Assembly: GCA_036023115.1 (NCBI GenBank)
Contig: JAYKKT010000088.1
Location: forward strand, 3,797,001 to 3,861,000
DNA: 64,000 nucleotides
Direction: 5' to 3'
From: Brasenia schreberi
Taxonomy: Eukaryota > Streptophyta > Magnoliopsida > Nymphaeales > Cabombaceae
The position numbers and the translations under genes were made by a program. Each line of letters begins with the position of its first letter. Position 1 is the stretch's first letter. The notes under the pieces are model-generated. The model did no database searches, was not told the origin of the DNA, and worked only from the letters and a program-made list of their open reading frames with translations. Positions 35,728 through 49,234 of this stretch are shown here, in pieces.

Positions 35728-37602
35728 CTTATATCTACATATATAGAGAGAGAAAGAGAGTTTTTAAAGATCACAACTTTTGATCTTCAACGTTGAGATT
35801 TTTAAGTTGAAAAGCTCTTATAATGATTAGGCTTTCCACGGTGGTATCATTGACCTTTCTTTTTCTTATTCTTAGTGTTTATGTGATTGTTTCAATGAGA
35901 TTTTTGAAATCTTGATTTCTTTTCTTTGAGGACTCTATAGACTTAACTTTCTCTATAACATAGACTCTCTTGAGTAGATTGATCTTTTAAATCATCTTGC
36001 TTTCATTACTTTTCTTCAAGCTTATCTTCTTTTTTATGTTTCAAAGCTTTTTTAAAATCTTTCTAAGAAAGAAGAAATTTGCCTATAATACAGGAGAAAA
36101 TGATGGTTTCATTCATGCTATCTTATGTTATTTGAAATTATTCAAGATCCATTCAAGCTCATGCAATTGCTCTATAATGAATCTACCATCTACCATTTTA
36201 TAATTATAGAAATAAGTAACAAGACATTTCTTATTTGTAACATCCTTCTTCATCATGTACCTCGCTTGAAGTTTGTCTCATAAGTCATTTGCATATGCTA
36301 ATGTTTGATAGGTGTTAAATAAGATATTTGACATGTTGTTGAGGGTATCATCATTGCCTCATTTTTTCATTTGCATACTTCTTCAAGGTCTCATTATTCT
36401 CCTTCATTTCTAGTGTTAAATAAGATATTTGACATGTTGTTGAGGGTATCATCATTGCCTCATTTTTTCATTTGCATACTTCTTCAAGGTCTCATTATTC
36501 TCCTTCATTTCTATGTAGTGAGAATATACATAACCTATAATGTAATAAGAAGGAAGTGTATTTTCTTTTGTTACCGTAAGAAATTATTGCCGTCAAATCT
36601 ATCCAACTTGATGAAGTCAAATGTCATCTCTCTAAGGTAAATAACCATCTTGACAAATTCAACCGGAAGTTTATTGAAGTTTAGCTTCTTATAGATGACA
36701 TAGTTTCTTGAGTGGTTGGTATCAAAGAGATTGAATTTAACACCTTGAAAAGAAGGTTGTGATAGTGTTATTTACCTTACAATCTTTACCACATGATATA
36801 TATTTTTTCTAAAAAACAAAATAATCAGTTAACAAAATTTAAAGTCACTCCATCTTTCTCGTTTAAATCACTAAAACAATAGTTTCTATAAATACCTCGA
36901 TATCCTAATGCCTCTTCTGACATGACCATTTATGTATCCTCCCAAACAAATCATATTTTTTTATAGAATTCTTTAAATTAACTTATCTAACTCCTAAAAT
37001 GTTTTCTTTATAATATCTTCTAGTCCTACTTAGGATGCATATGCATAAACTATATTCAAAGCCTCTACTCCTAACACTAATTTCACCATCATATTTCGGT
37101 CCCTATATCGTCGTTTATCCACTACAATATCTTTTAAATCTTTATTTATAATGATACCAATTCTATTTCGAGCATTTTTCTTTCATGAGTATCAAACCTA
37201 TATTCTCAATGTCATTTGTTTTCTCCAACCTAATTTTATCTCTTGTAAACATAGAATATGAATCTTTCTCTTAATTGCACAATCTACCACCTCCATTAGC
37301 TTGCTAAACAATGTTCTGATATTCAAACTATCAATATGAATCTTATTATCTAGGATTAGCTTTCTTATCCATTCGTCTATGTTGAAAATACAAAGACCCT
37401 CTCAGCTTTTGTTTACCAAATTTGAGCATACAGGCTCAATGGCCCTGGTGAAATTCAAATTAACAAAATCCTTGGCTGGCACATGAATAGATCCAAAATC
37501 GGAAAGCATGATATAGGTAAGAAATCACACCTTGCATGCCTGGCGGACTCCAGCATCATCATCGTGAACGTGAAGAATGACACGTGGAAGACTTAAATGC
37601 AC
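34916..37602 (-). CDS. SGR6: SGR6/MROH1-like HEAT-repeat protein, last five exons
   Basis: Exons in transcript order: 37602-37531, 35631-35549, 35404-35311, 35221-35114 and 35026-34916 (ending TGA). Phases join exactly (0, 2, 0, 0). Conserved C-terminal blocks are [20 protein letters not shown], then [22 protein letters not shown] with [28 protein letters not shown] and [19 protein letters not shown]. This is the C-terminus of the plant SHOOT GRAVITROPISM 6 family, the relatives of animal MROH1. They are large HEAT solenoids linked to vacuolar membrane behaviour in gravity sensing. The first intron (35632-37530) contains a copia gag relic and a LINE relic. These exons are open and well spliced, but the middle of the gene is missing from the window. 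Confidence 0.85.
35632..36640 (-). mobile_element. Old Ty1/copia gag relic inside an SGR6-like intron
   Basis: Minus-strand pieces match copia gag. The start, [14 protein letters not shown] and [10 protein letters not shown], lies near 36540-36610. The middle, [18 protein letters not shown] and [18 protein letters not shown], lies near 36120-36290. [13 protein letters not shown] lies near 36010-36060. There are several stops and no LTRs were found. The CA/TA/GA microsatellite at 35690-35760 is at its left edge. Confidence 0.75.
36312..36513. repeat. Tandem duplication of 101 bp
   Basis: Units 36312-36412 and 36413-36513 are essentially identical, beginning GTGTTAAATAAGATATTTGA. The duplication lies inside the copia gag relic and is recent compared with it. 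Confidence 0.95.
36765..37410 (-). mobile_element. Old RTE-clade LINE relic (endonuclease part only)
   Basis: Base-level similarity to the endonuclease regions at 39.9-40.6 and 59.5-60.2 kb, for example CCTCGATATCCTAATGCCTC, ATCTTCTAGTCCTACTTAGG and TCTACCACCTCCATTAGCTT. It is much more diverged than the other copies and has no open frame. It lies in the SGR6-like intron in the sense orientation. Confidence 0.8.
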
Positions 37603-37827
37603 CTGAAACCAAGTTATAACATCCACTGAATTTATCTCCAGCAAAAGATGACAAATTAATAATAGTATGCAGGGGAGAAGACTGAAAAAGCAAGTCTTTC
37701 TTTTTTCCTCAGATAGTACTGGAGGAGTCATTTAACATTATTAGATAACCAGAAAACTGATGGCAGTGACCCAAAGGTATGCTAAATGTTAAATACTTTT
37801 AAGTTCCAACTCCTTAAATGTAAGAAA

Positions 37828-40800
37828 ACAACAACAATTAAGCCTTTTCCCATACTAGACGGGGTCGGCTACATGGATTCTTTGTTTCCACGGATCCCTA
37901 TCGTGTGCATGTTAGCAGTTAACTCCCAATAAGCTAGATCATTCTTTATTGTTTCTTTCCAACACTTTTGTGGTCGTCATCTACCTCTTTTAATACTTTC
38001 CAAATTTAGTTTTTCTAACCTTCTTAGAAGTTCTTCTTTTGATCTTCTTTTGATCTTCTTTCTATATGTCCAAACCATCTTAAACGATGTTCTCTCATTT
38101 TATCCTCGATTGGTGCCACTCCTAATTTGTTTCTAATAACCTCATTATGTATACGGTCTTTTCTTGTATGACCACTCATCTATCTCAACATCTTCATTTC
38201 TGTCAAAGACATCTTTTGTACATGTTGATGATTAACTGCCCAACACTCAGAACCATAAAACATGGTAGGCCTAATTGCTGCTCTATAATATTTACCTTTT
38301 AATTTTAATGGTATCTTCTTATCACAAAGAATATCTGATGTTCCTCTCCATTTTAACCAACCAGCATTAATTCTATGTGTAACATCTCCATTAATTCTTT
38401 CATCACTCTGAAAAATTGACCCTAGGTATTTAAAACTTTCCTTTTGGGGAATGCAATGTGTGCCAATTTTAATTTCTATGTCCTCTGAAGTAACCAAATG
38501 ATCAAACTTACATTCCATATATTCTGTCTTTATTTTACTAAGTCGGAGGCCTTTGCTTTCTAATGTTTCTCTCCATAGTTCCAATTTTCTATTAACTTTT
38601 TCCTTAGACTCCTCCACTAATACAATGTCATATGCAAATAACATACACCAAGGTACTTCATCTTGAATATGTTTTGTTAACTCATCCATCACCATTATAA
38701 ATAAGTATGGACTTAAAGTTGATCCTTGATGTAACCCAATATTAACTTCAAACCAGTCTGTCATTCCTTCATGGGTCCTAACACATGTTTTTGCACCATC
38801 ATACATGTCTCTTATAAGGTTAATATATGTCAATGGGATACCTCTTTTTTTCAAAGTTCTCCAAAGAACCTCCCTCGGTACCCTATCATAAGCTTTTTCT
38901 AGATCAATAAATATCATGTGAAGGTCTTTCTTTTTTTCTCTGAAATGTTCTATAAGACGTCTCAAAAGGTGAATCACTTCAATAGTAGATCTGCCTGGCA
39001 TGAATCCAAATTGGTTCTATGTTGTACTTGATACTTGTCTTAACCTACATTTGATAATTCTTTCCCATAATTTCATAGTATGACTCATTAACTTGATACC
39101 TCGATAATTCACACAATTTTGAATGTCTCTCTTGTTCTTATATATGGGTATAAGTGTACTTGCTCTCCATTCCTTGGGCATCTTTGGGTTTTTCCATATT
39201 TCATTAAATAGTCTTGTGAGCCAAGTGATTCCTATTTCTCCTAGTATTTTCCAAACTTCTATAGGAATATTATCTGGTCCTACCGATTTACCACCCTTCA
39301 TATGTTTAAGAGCCTCTTTGACTTCATTCTTTTGAATACGTCGGTAGGAATTGTGGTTTATATACTTTTCTGACTTGGCTAAATCTCCTTAACTAATACT
39401 AACATCTTTATCGCAAACACTAATACTAACATCTTTCACCCTCTTTCTTATAAGCTTCTAAAGTTTCACTAGTTTTCTTGGCATAATGTAATTTGTAACA
39501 TGCCCTCTTTGCCTTGATTTTATTTTGCACTACTTCACTCCACCACTAAGCTTCTTTTTATGCCGGTACACCTCCCTTAGATACCCCTAACACATCTTTC
39601 GCCACTTTTCTAATATGTATAGCCATATTGTTCCACATGTCACAGGGTGTGCCAACATAATTTCAAACATCTCCTTGAAGGACTTTCTGTTTAAATATAT
39701 TTCTTTCTCGCTTTTGAGGTTCCACCATTTAGTCCGAATAGCTCGATGCACTCTTTTCTTCTTTGTCCATTTTTTTATTTGTAAATCTATAACTAAAAGT
39801 CGATGTTGGGTGGTTAAGCTTTCTCCTGGAATTACCTTACAATCTTTACAACACGCTCTATCTTTTTTTCTATAAATAAAGTAATCAATTTATGTTTGTG
39901 ATAAGCCACTCTTATAAGTAATTAAATGTTCATCTCTTTTATGAAGATTGTATTGACTATAAAGAGATCAAATGCCATAGCAAAATTTAAAATCTCCCTA
40001 CCTTCCTCGTTTATATCCCCAAAACCAAAGTTTCCATGAATCCCTTGATATCCTAATGCCTCTTTACCGACATGTCCATTTAAATCTCCTCCTAAACAAA
40101 TCAACTCCCTTTGTGGAATGTTTTGAAATGCCTTATCTAACTCTTCCCAAAAAACTATCTTTATACTATCTTCTAGTCCTACTTGGGGTGCGTAAGCACA
40201 AACTATGTTCAAAACCTTTGCTCCTAACACTAATTTCAACGTCATGATTTGGTCACCATATCATTGTATGTCTACTACACTCTCCTTTAAATCTTTATTT
40301 ATGATAATACCAACTCCGTTTCGAGCCTTTTCTTTACCTGAGTACCATAATTTAAAACCTGTATCCTCTATCTCCTTTGCTTTTTCTTCAACCCATTTTG
40401 TCTCTTGTAAACATAAAATATGAATCTTTCTCTCAATCATAGTATCTACCACCTCCATTAGCTTACCGGATAATGTTCCGATATTCCAAGAACCAATACG
40501 AATCTTATTATTTAGGACTAGCTTCCTTACCTCCCGCATCCGTCCATAATAAAAATGTGGAGAACTCTCTGAAAAATTTTCACTACATTCGGGCGACAAT
40601 GTAGCGGGACTAACTTCTTTACCCACACCCGTCCATGATGTGGGAACCCTCTTTGCAATTGATTCACTATATTCGGGCGAAAATGTAGTAGCCCTTGCTT
40701 ACTTCTTACTGCATTTAGGCTCTGCAGCACGTCGCTAGGCGGGGATGCCCTAAAGCAATCCTCATAATTTTGGTAATCCATGTTATAAAAATCCGACGAA

Positions 40801-40889
40801 GTTTTACGCTGGCTGTCGGAAGCCTAACACAACCCTCCTCCTTTATCCGGGCTTGGGACCGGCAATGCAAGGGTGATCCCTTACATGGG
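37828..40889 (-). mobile_element. RTE-clade LINE copy E, near full length (3.06 kb)
   Basis: The CAA-repeat at 37828-37839 marks the 3' tail. The reverse transcriptase is at 38180-39001 and 39017-39301. The endonuclease is at 39922-40245 and 40261-40626, including RIGSWNIGTLSGK, LCLQETKWV and GGDLNGHVG. The 5' untranslated region runs to 40889, where similarity with copy F also stops (plus strand ...CATGGGCGGAGTT), so this is probably the true 5' end. Defects are a premature stop in the endonuclease (40261-40263), a deletion in the linker (about 39405-39440), a break in the RT at 39002-39016 and FAYD in place of FADD. Confidence 0.93.
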
Positions 40890-43800
40890 CGGAGTTTTTT
40901 AGTAGAAGAGTACCAAAAGAAAATGCACTTAATTGATCTTGTATCTAGTTTATCTTTGGCGCCTTGATGAATATGAACGAAGCATGTACAGCCAAAAACT
41001 CTTGGTAATAAGTGAAATTGTTTATGGGAAGGACATAAAGAGTGAAATGGAGTATTTCCGCAGAGGACTCTGCTTGACATACGATTTATAAGAAAAACTG
41101 ATGTTAAGACTACTTCACCCCAATAATATTTTGGTACATGACATCTAATTAAAAGAGTCCTTGCTACTTCTAAGATATGCCAATTCTTCCTTTCGGCTAC
41201 ACCATTTTGTTAAGAGAGTAATAACATGAGGTCTGGTGTAAAATTCCATGATGTAGAAAATATGAGTGAAGAGATTGAGACATAAACTCTCTCCCATTAT
41301 CACTGCGAAAAACTCTTATAGTACTGTGAAATTGAGTCTGTACAAACTGACAGTATGCAAGAAGAATTTCCTTCACTTTATCTTTAGTCTTCGTAAGGTA
41401 AATTATAATAAATCTAGTACAATCATCAATAAATGAGACAAAGTACTTATGTCCATACACAAAAGCTGTAGAACACGGGCCCCGAATATCATAATGCACA
41501 ATATCAAATGGAATGGAAGATCTTTCTTCATTTAAAGGAAAAGAAATACGATGGTGTTTTGCCTTCTGGCACGTTTCACAATTCAAGTTTAAATCATTAC
41601 AATCACTAAACTCTGGTAATAACAACTTTATTTTAGAAAATGGTAAATGGCCTAGTTGTTGGTGCCAATGAGGTATATCCTCCTTCTGTTTCTCTGTAAT
41701 AATTGTTGATTGTAATGCTGCTCTTTTATTGTCCTCGTAAAAATAGAGGCCTCTACTCACATTACCCTAACCAAAGATCTTCCCCGTCTTCATTTCTTGA
41801 AAGACACATCCAGTGGAATCAAAGATTATACGACATTTCAAATCTTGAGTCATAGCAAAGACAGATAATAAGTTTATTGATATGTTTGGAACATGTAAAA
41901 CATCTTTTAATGTGCCAAAAGATGTAACAATACTTCCTTTTTCCACCATTGGAGTAAGAGAACCATCTTCCAGTTTAATATTGATTTTTGCCTGTGTCAA
42001 TTCATAGTTATCAAAGAAATCTCTTCAGCTGACCATGTGATCTGTAGTCCCAGAATCAATAACCCATATCCTTAAATAAGAAGAGTTTATATTACCCTGA
42101 GTCAGAAATGAGAATGGATAGGCAATGGTTGCTTGTGAGTCATTGTGAGAGGACGTAGATGGCTGTTGTGGATCAGTCAAACGAGCTTTTAGCAACTCAA
42201 TCTCTTTTTTCATATCTGCCAATGAAGTTGCATTGTCTTCAGCCTTTTGTTTTTCATTCTGATCACTGTTGAAATATGCTTTGTTGGGTCTATTCTTAAA
42301 ATGGATAGGTTTCCAACTAACTCCCAGCATGTTTCCTTGGTATGTCGTGATTTTCCATAATGAGATTTAGTCATTTTATCCTTTTCTTTAGGTGTCAGTC
42401 CAGGTCTACCTCTGCCTCTACCATAACCTTCTCTTTCCCGAGCGAAGAGAGGAACATAAGTATTTTTTCCAATAAATGTTGAGGTCTCTGAATTAATTTT
42501 GGTTTCATTTTCCAAATGTTTTCTGTCTTTTTCCCGAAGAAGAAGTGAGTATGAGTACACTCAAGGTTGGAAGCTCTTCTCTGTTGAGAATATTATTCTT
42601 TATAGCCTAATATTCTGATGAGATGCCCTATAGGAGGTCAAATACTTTACGTTCTTCAAATTCTTCATTTTGCTCTTGTGTGCAAATCTAACACTTTGTC
42701 TTAAAATAAAGCTTTAGTTCTTCCCATAGACTTCTGAGTTCTGCATAGTATTCACTGACTAACCTTCTTCCCTGTATGCATTTTCGAATCTTTTCTATTA
42801 GATCATACTTATTAGCAATATTTTTCCTTTGGGCATAAGCTTCCTGTACTGCCTCCTAAATATCCTTAGCAGTCTCTAAGAACATAAATGTGTTGTCATT
42901 GGAGGGTGTCATGGATTGGATTAGCCAGGCACTTACTAGTGCATTTTCTCTACGCCATCGAGAATACTAAGGATCTGAAATTGGGGGTTGAGGTATATCA
43001 CTTGTTAAATAATCCCATCGCTCCCTGGCCATAATGGCCAGCTCAATAGATCTGGCTCATTGTAGATAATTCTTGCCATCTAGTTTTAAATTTGTGATTT
43101 GAAATCCTTCACTCTTCTCTGACGAATTAAGTTCATTACCATCTACCATCTTTGTTCTCTCCATCTTTGTAGAGTCTCTGATAAAAGTAGTTGACTGTAA
43201 ATGTAGGGAGTCGGCAACCTTCCTTGGGATGATTTCTTAATGGAGATATATCTTCAAATATGCCCCAGTCATTTGAACACTGATAGTATACCTTTTTGGA
43301 GAATAGGAGACAAGGTTATCTTATTTTATCTTCTTCTTACCAATCGATAAAGTCTAACAATAAAGTTGATGATGTTGGCGGCCACAAATCAATCAACAAG
43401 GGTCAATCGCAGCTCGTTATGAAGATAATAAATATATCTAACAAAGATTATGCAAACATATCAATCAAATACCGATTCTAACAAACAGAAGAGAAAGAAC
43501 TTGCTGTCCACTATTCCCTACGAGTTCTTCACTTTGCTCGTAACCCTCTTTTCTGTTTTCCCTTCTCGGTTTGATGCGAAATGGCCACGATAGGCTCTAA
43601 TACCATGTTGGATTTATGCAGCAGAATACATCTCTTTATTGATAATAGAAGAAACTTACAGCAAGAGAAGAAAAGAGGTGCAAGTCGGCCACCTCCAGCC
43701 GCCTTCCTCTCATTCACGTGTTTCCTCTTCTTTAAACCCTAATGACACTAAGTATTTATAATGCTAATCTAACTTGAAAGACCTAAATGCCCCTAGTTAG

Positions 43801-43962
43801 TAACTAATAAGACTTAGTTTCTAATGGATCAAAATCTGATCCATTAGGACCCGTATTACATATAACTGAATATAAATAGATCCACCTTACATAAGACTCC
43901 ACGTACATAGATATAACTAAAAACTAACACTAAATTAACAAGATTCAAGTTTATCTCCAACA
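40890..43962 (-). mobile_element. Ty1/copia element G, 3'-truncated at LINE E
   Basis: The 5' LTR is 43606-43962 (TGTTGG...CAACA on its own strand). The tRNA-Met-type primer site (TGGTATTAGAGCC on the minus strand) ends at 43605. Gag is broken across about 42300-43200 and has a damaged knuckle near 42350. Protease is intact at WVIDSGTTDHM (about 42035-42070). Integrase occupies 41197-41760 (HWHQQLGHLP, HYDIRGPC, FRSDNGREF). Coding continues to FGCTCFVHIH near 40960 and stops at 40890, exactly where LINE E begins. RT, RNase H and the 3' LTR are not found on the other side of the LINE. Confidence 0.9.
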
Positions 43963-45392
43963 CTCCTATCAGTTTGGAAATTTAATATGGACATTAAAAT
44001 TGAATATTTACCAAATGTCCTCATCATAGTTACTAGATACCAAGAGCAATTGGCAAAGAGTTTTGTCTGGTCCTGCATGAATCCACCCACGTATTCTTTG
44101 GGCAGATCCTGTCCACTACGCCACTATCTTTTGAACAAAATCAATTCTGTTGCCAACATGGTCCTTTACCTTCCTTTTCCTTACATTTCTAGAATGTTGA
44201 AAGTTGTATAGCAATGGTACCCATAATAGGCCATGACCCCCAAAAGATTCACAGCGAACAATGCCAACGCATCCTCACTTCTAATGGGGTGCTCGTGTCA
44301 CACACTTTCTCACCCAGTACTAGTACTTTTCCCCAATAATTATTTCTAGATACCTTTTAACTAAAAATTTCACTTAGAGAGATGGTTCAGTGCTAATATT
44401 ACTTCATATAAGAGCTTATGTGAAGTAAGTCCTTATTTTACTTTGATGAGACATGAGATATTATAAATTATGCAAAACTAACATGCATAATGAAGCAGAC
44501 ACACACATGCACACATAGAGCTGTACCTTGGCACCCATGGTTTTGAAATTGCCGCACCTACAACCTCCTCAAGGGTTTGTTATTGCTATGGTTTATCCTA
44601 ATTAAAGGAAACTGATGTATATACACACCTTGTAATAGTTCTCAAGTGGGGCCATTAAGAGTCACCTTGTGATATAACAATGTAGGCATATCATGCATAT
44701 GACAAGACATGTATCAACATTGCCAATAAGATTTTCAATATGTAGGAGTCCTTTAGCATAAAAGGGCTCTCTATTTTAGGATACAAAGGCATTTTGTACC
44801 ATACGATAAGACACAAGGATGTCTTCTGACCACACTGCAGGAACATTGTACTGTATCTAAACAAATATTTTGATATTTTGAAAGTTATGATATGTACTGA
44901 TGCATCCTATCATTGATCCTTAATGCTACAGCTTGTGTACCGATGCTTACAATAGTTTTATTCCTTAAAGAAAGAAAGAAGTATGGTATTCAAGAAACAT
45001 CACTAAGAGTTCTCATGTCCTTAACAAACACTTCACGGTCTACCAAAGCAAGCTGAACGGTTGGCCTTCATAATCCTTTTATCATCAAACTCTGAATTCA
45101 CTTCAAGCACATGATCTAGGCTCCAAATCTAAGGTAATACATTACTAAATTGCTCGAAAATTGAATTGCTATGCTATCACTGGACATATCAAGCATTTTC
45201 AGATTATGAGTCTATCAACAGAAGAAAGCAAACAAGTTTTGCAGAAAATAAATGAAAGAAAAAGTCCAACAAAAGAAAAGAACATTAGGAGATGATATTA
45301 TAAGTTTCCTAGAAAATATAAAGACAAGGGGAAAAGAAGAAAGTAACATTCTAGGGTACTCTGGATGTAAGATGCCTTAGACATGAGTTACA
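43963..45392. other. Stretch between two copia elements, no gene resolved
   Basis: AT-rich. A minus-strand open patch at about 44524-44572 (EEVVGAAISKPWVP) precedes a GTACAG and could be an exon relic, but no acceptor was found. This interval was searched for the missing middle exons of the SGR6-like gene and none was recognised. Confidence 0.35.
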
Positions 45393-45410
45393 TGGTTCTG
45401 ATACCATATA

Positions 45411-45517
45411 AATGACCTTAGTTAATCTTATCTACACCTAAATGGACTTTAACCCATATCAGACTCATTACACGACCCGTGAACCCATTACAGGAAAACA
45501 CGTGAACTTGTTTAACA
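45411..45517 (-). repeat. Truncated 3' LTR of copia F beside a primer-site-like word
   Basis: Only the first 107 bp of the LTR (matching 55640-55749) are present. Its inner end abuts the polypurine tract normally. Its outer end stops at 45411 and is replaced by TGGTTCTGATACCA (45393-45406), whose complement TGGTATCAGAACC looks like a tRNA-Met primer site. Confidence 0.7.
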
Positions 45518-47501
45518 CTCCCCCTCAAGTTGGGTGAAAGACACAACTTGGATAACATATCTTTGAGTTGTCTGCTAGCAATAGCTTTAGTAAAAAAATA
45601 AGCTCTCTGATATGTTGATTTAACATACTCCAATTTGAATTCTTGAAGAACAATCTTATCTCTGATAAAATGACAGTTAATTTCAATATGTTTGGTCCTT
45701 TCATGATATAGAGGATTAGAAGCCATCTGAATTGCTGCACTGATGTCACAATATAGTGGTATAGGATGTATAGGATCAAATCCCAATTCACTTATTAGAG
45801 AAGCTACTCATTTGCCTTCAAACATTGCTTGAGTTATGGCTCTGTATTCGACTTTCTCGTTGCTCGATCTTGCAACAATGGGGCCTGCTTTCTTTGCTTT
45901 TTCATGAAACTCAGAGTTACTTCCATTGCGTGAAACTAACAAGAACCTAATGTCAATTACCAAGTAATTCTAGCATCACATAGTCCCAATCTGCATCAAG
46001 TAAATAATCAATCCAATGATATTAGTATGGACTCTCTTTCATACTAATACAAGCCCTTTCACGCAGGTGATCTTTGATCCCGTATCTTAGAATTCGTTGA
46101 TGCATATCCCGTATTCCAATGGACTCTCATGGGTTGAGATCCTGCACAAATTGTGAAATCACACTGACAGAATACGCTAGATCCAGGTCTGGTATATAGG
46201 TAATAAATTAAGCTTTCCAAACTAATCTGTACAGGTATCCGCTAGATTCTCCAGTAAGGCTCAGACCTCTTTATCAGCTTCAGCAGCTTTGGATTTTTGT
46301 TCCATGGGAGTATGCAGCCTGGGTAGGCCTTTACAATCAAGCTTTCCCGTTTCTTCCAGAATATCTATGGCGTATTTCCTTTGAGAAACAAGCATACCAT
46401 GTTCATGAGAATCGGGCAACTTCAATCCTAAGGAAGTATTTAGTCTTCCAAGATCTTTCATTTCAACTCAACCGAATTGTGTAGCTCCCTTCAATCAGGC
46501 TTAATCTATTCTTGGTCATCACCCGTTATAATCATATCATCAACATACATAAAAGGATAACCACAAAGAGCACCTAAATGAATGTTTGACCACGAAGAGA
46601 CTTGAATCTGCATCACTTTAATGGTCCGCCTCGAATCCACAAATCGTGCCAAACCATTAACAACTTTATTGTGCAATCTTCCCAAACCAAGCACATGGAG
46701 ACCCAAGTTTTAACCCGTATAAAGCCTTCTTTAACGGACACACATAACACCGATGTTCCTTCCGAGCAAGGGGAAACCTATCCAGGTGAACATATCCATG
46801 TAAATTTCCTCCTCCCGTATCACCCTATAAGAAGGCATTTTTAACATCAAGCTGTCAAAGATCCCACCCCAAATTTACTGCCATACTAAGGAGAATTCAT
46901 ATTGATGTAAGCTTAGTCACTCGTGCAAAAGTTTCTGTATAGTCGATGCCATATGACTGACTGTAGCCTTTAGTCACTAATCTGGCTTTATATCTTTCAA
47001 AGGTACCATCTGCCTTATACTTAATAGTAAACACCCATTTGCATCCTATAATATTTCTATCTGAAGGTAGCTGTGTGATGGTTCATGTGTTATTTTTCAC
47101 AAGAGCATTCAACTCTTCTTCAATTGTTGCTTTTCATAAGGGGCACTTATTGCTTCTTCAAATTTAGAAGGAATCTTCTATTTATCAGCATTCATAACAG
47201 AGTTTTGATAATTCAGAGAAGTATTTGCATATAAAACATAATCAGAAATCGGATAACGGGCACATGTATGTTTACCTTTGCGAATGGCGATAGGAATGTC
47301 TAGATCTTCTTCTTCTTGAGGATCTCAATCAGGAGAAATCTCTTTGGTGATTTGATGTTGTACTGTTCTTTTTTGGGGATAAACAATATTCCTTGATCCT
47401 CTCTTATACATCAAAATTTCCTTTGATTGATCTGATTTTTCTTCATTATCACCAGTAATAGTGTAATACTTTCTGCTTCACTAGGAATTAGAGGAAGAAC
47501 A

Positions 47502-47820
47502 TGTTGAAGAATATGAGTTTTGGAGTCAGTTTTAGTAAGGTTGATGTCTTAGGACAGTAAATTTGATGTTTTAGGTATTATTGTAATTGTCCGAAGTCAT
47601 AAGGGTATTTTGGTAATTTTCTATATTAGGGATATTTTAGTCATTTAATGTTTTACAACTCCTTATATAAGGGTTGAGAGGTTGTATTAGGTTTTAAGTT
47701 GCTGGGATTAAGAAAGAGAGAGAAAGAGTAGGGGCGGCCTCCAATTTCCTCCGATCTCCAAATTTCCTCTTCATTGTGTATGATCTTTTTCTTTTCCGTT
47801 ACGCAATCTCGTTTTCAACA
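47502..47820 (+). repeat. 5' LTR of NA1
   Basis: 319 bp, TGTTGAAG...TTCAACA. A TATA box (TATATAA, 47664-47670) sits in CTCCTTATATAAGGG, the likely promoter. Confidence 0.95.
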
Positions 47821-49234
47821 TGGTATCAAAGCCTCCGATTGTTGAAAGAAGTGGTTGCGGATGTGCGGCGAAGAAAATATATATATATATATATACATAT
47901 ATTAAGGTTGAAGGAGATTTGCTGTTATGGAACTCGATGAGATGAAGAAGAGGCAGGGAGCCAACTTCTGCAAGTGTGCAGATTGTTCAGTCTACACACC
48001 TTCTGCAAGTGTGCAGGGAACTGGTAGTCTGGTAGTTTGTGAGGTCTATCATATTTTGAGGGCATCCATCAATGTTGGAAAAAGGTTGAAAGATGCTACA
48101 TTGAATGGTGTGCCATCATTTTTTTGGTATGGAATTGGTAGCTGGAACTGTTTGCTTTGTATTGAGAAGGTAAGAAGGCCTGGGAATGGAGCAGAAGAGG
48201 AATTAGGATTTTCTGGTTGTGGATAGGATGAAATTTCTGATTTTTATCATTGAAGGAGTGGAGTCCTCGTTCATGAATTCATGGAGAGCATGACGATTCT
48301 TCATTGTGGACTTTATATTGGGTCATTGTTCATCTCTATTCTATCCTGAAAGGTTTGATGGGCAAGCAGAACAGTACTCCCACCATTGTCATGGTTTAGT
48401 CTATTCTTCTGGCTTCTATTTTCTCATTTGTGTGGGTGAGGGTCAATCCATTTGTGAGCAGATCAACAGGGCCTGTACTAGAAATACGTGGACTGGATTG
48501 TGAGTACAACTAGTACAGTCTGTCATCGGTTGGGCTTTCTGTAGGTAGGGGGTCGGCCAGCTGCAAAGAGGAAGATTTGCATCATAAACAGCATAACAGA
48601 TTGAAGCTGCAGAAGCCTGTGTAGATAATCATATTGAGGCTACATCGGTCGAATGAGTGCTCTAAGAAGGAACATGTACCATTGATGGCAGATGTTGTTA
48701 GCCTGTTACAGTATGTAGAGGGGCTCCACAATGCAGCTACGCAGTTCCAGCTTGGGTTGAAGAAGGAAGGCTATTAGTTGCCTAAAGTGAATGGGTCATC
48801 ATTTCTCAAAGTAGTTACACACTAATCTAGAAAGTAAGATTTGAATTTTTTAGAAAGGTAATTTCATTTCAATTTTTTGAATTTCAAATACTGGAAATGG
48901 AAGTTACAGATTATTTTTTCCTGATATTGTGGAAAGTAAACCAGAAAGGTAGATATGGAAAGTACTTTTCTGATTTTGTGGGAAAGCTAACCAGAAATAG
49001 TTATAGAAATTAATTTCCTGATTTGGTGGAAATGATAAGGAAAAGAAATCAAGATAAGGATGATTCTAAAAATAAGGATGAGTCTCACATTTTTTTTTAG
49101 AAAAGAAAAAGGTAACTTCTAACCATCATCTCCAAAAAGAAAGTGAATGCAAGAAAAGGAATGTGGTTGATTATAGCAGGTGAATAATCACATGTATGGA
49201 AGTGGAGCAGCAATCCAAATCTAATTTATAATGT

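Noticed and set aside
36371..36640. 89-aa plus-strand open frame
   Set aside because: It is antisense to a decayed copia gag and spans the edge of a 101-bp duplication.
47927..48226. 99-aa open frame at the start of NA1 as a gag
   Set aside because: It shows no gag similarity. One CXXC pair and composition alone do not support a nucleocapsid.
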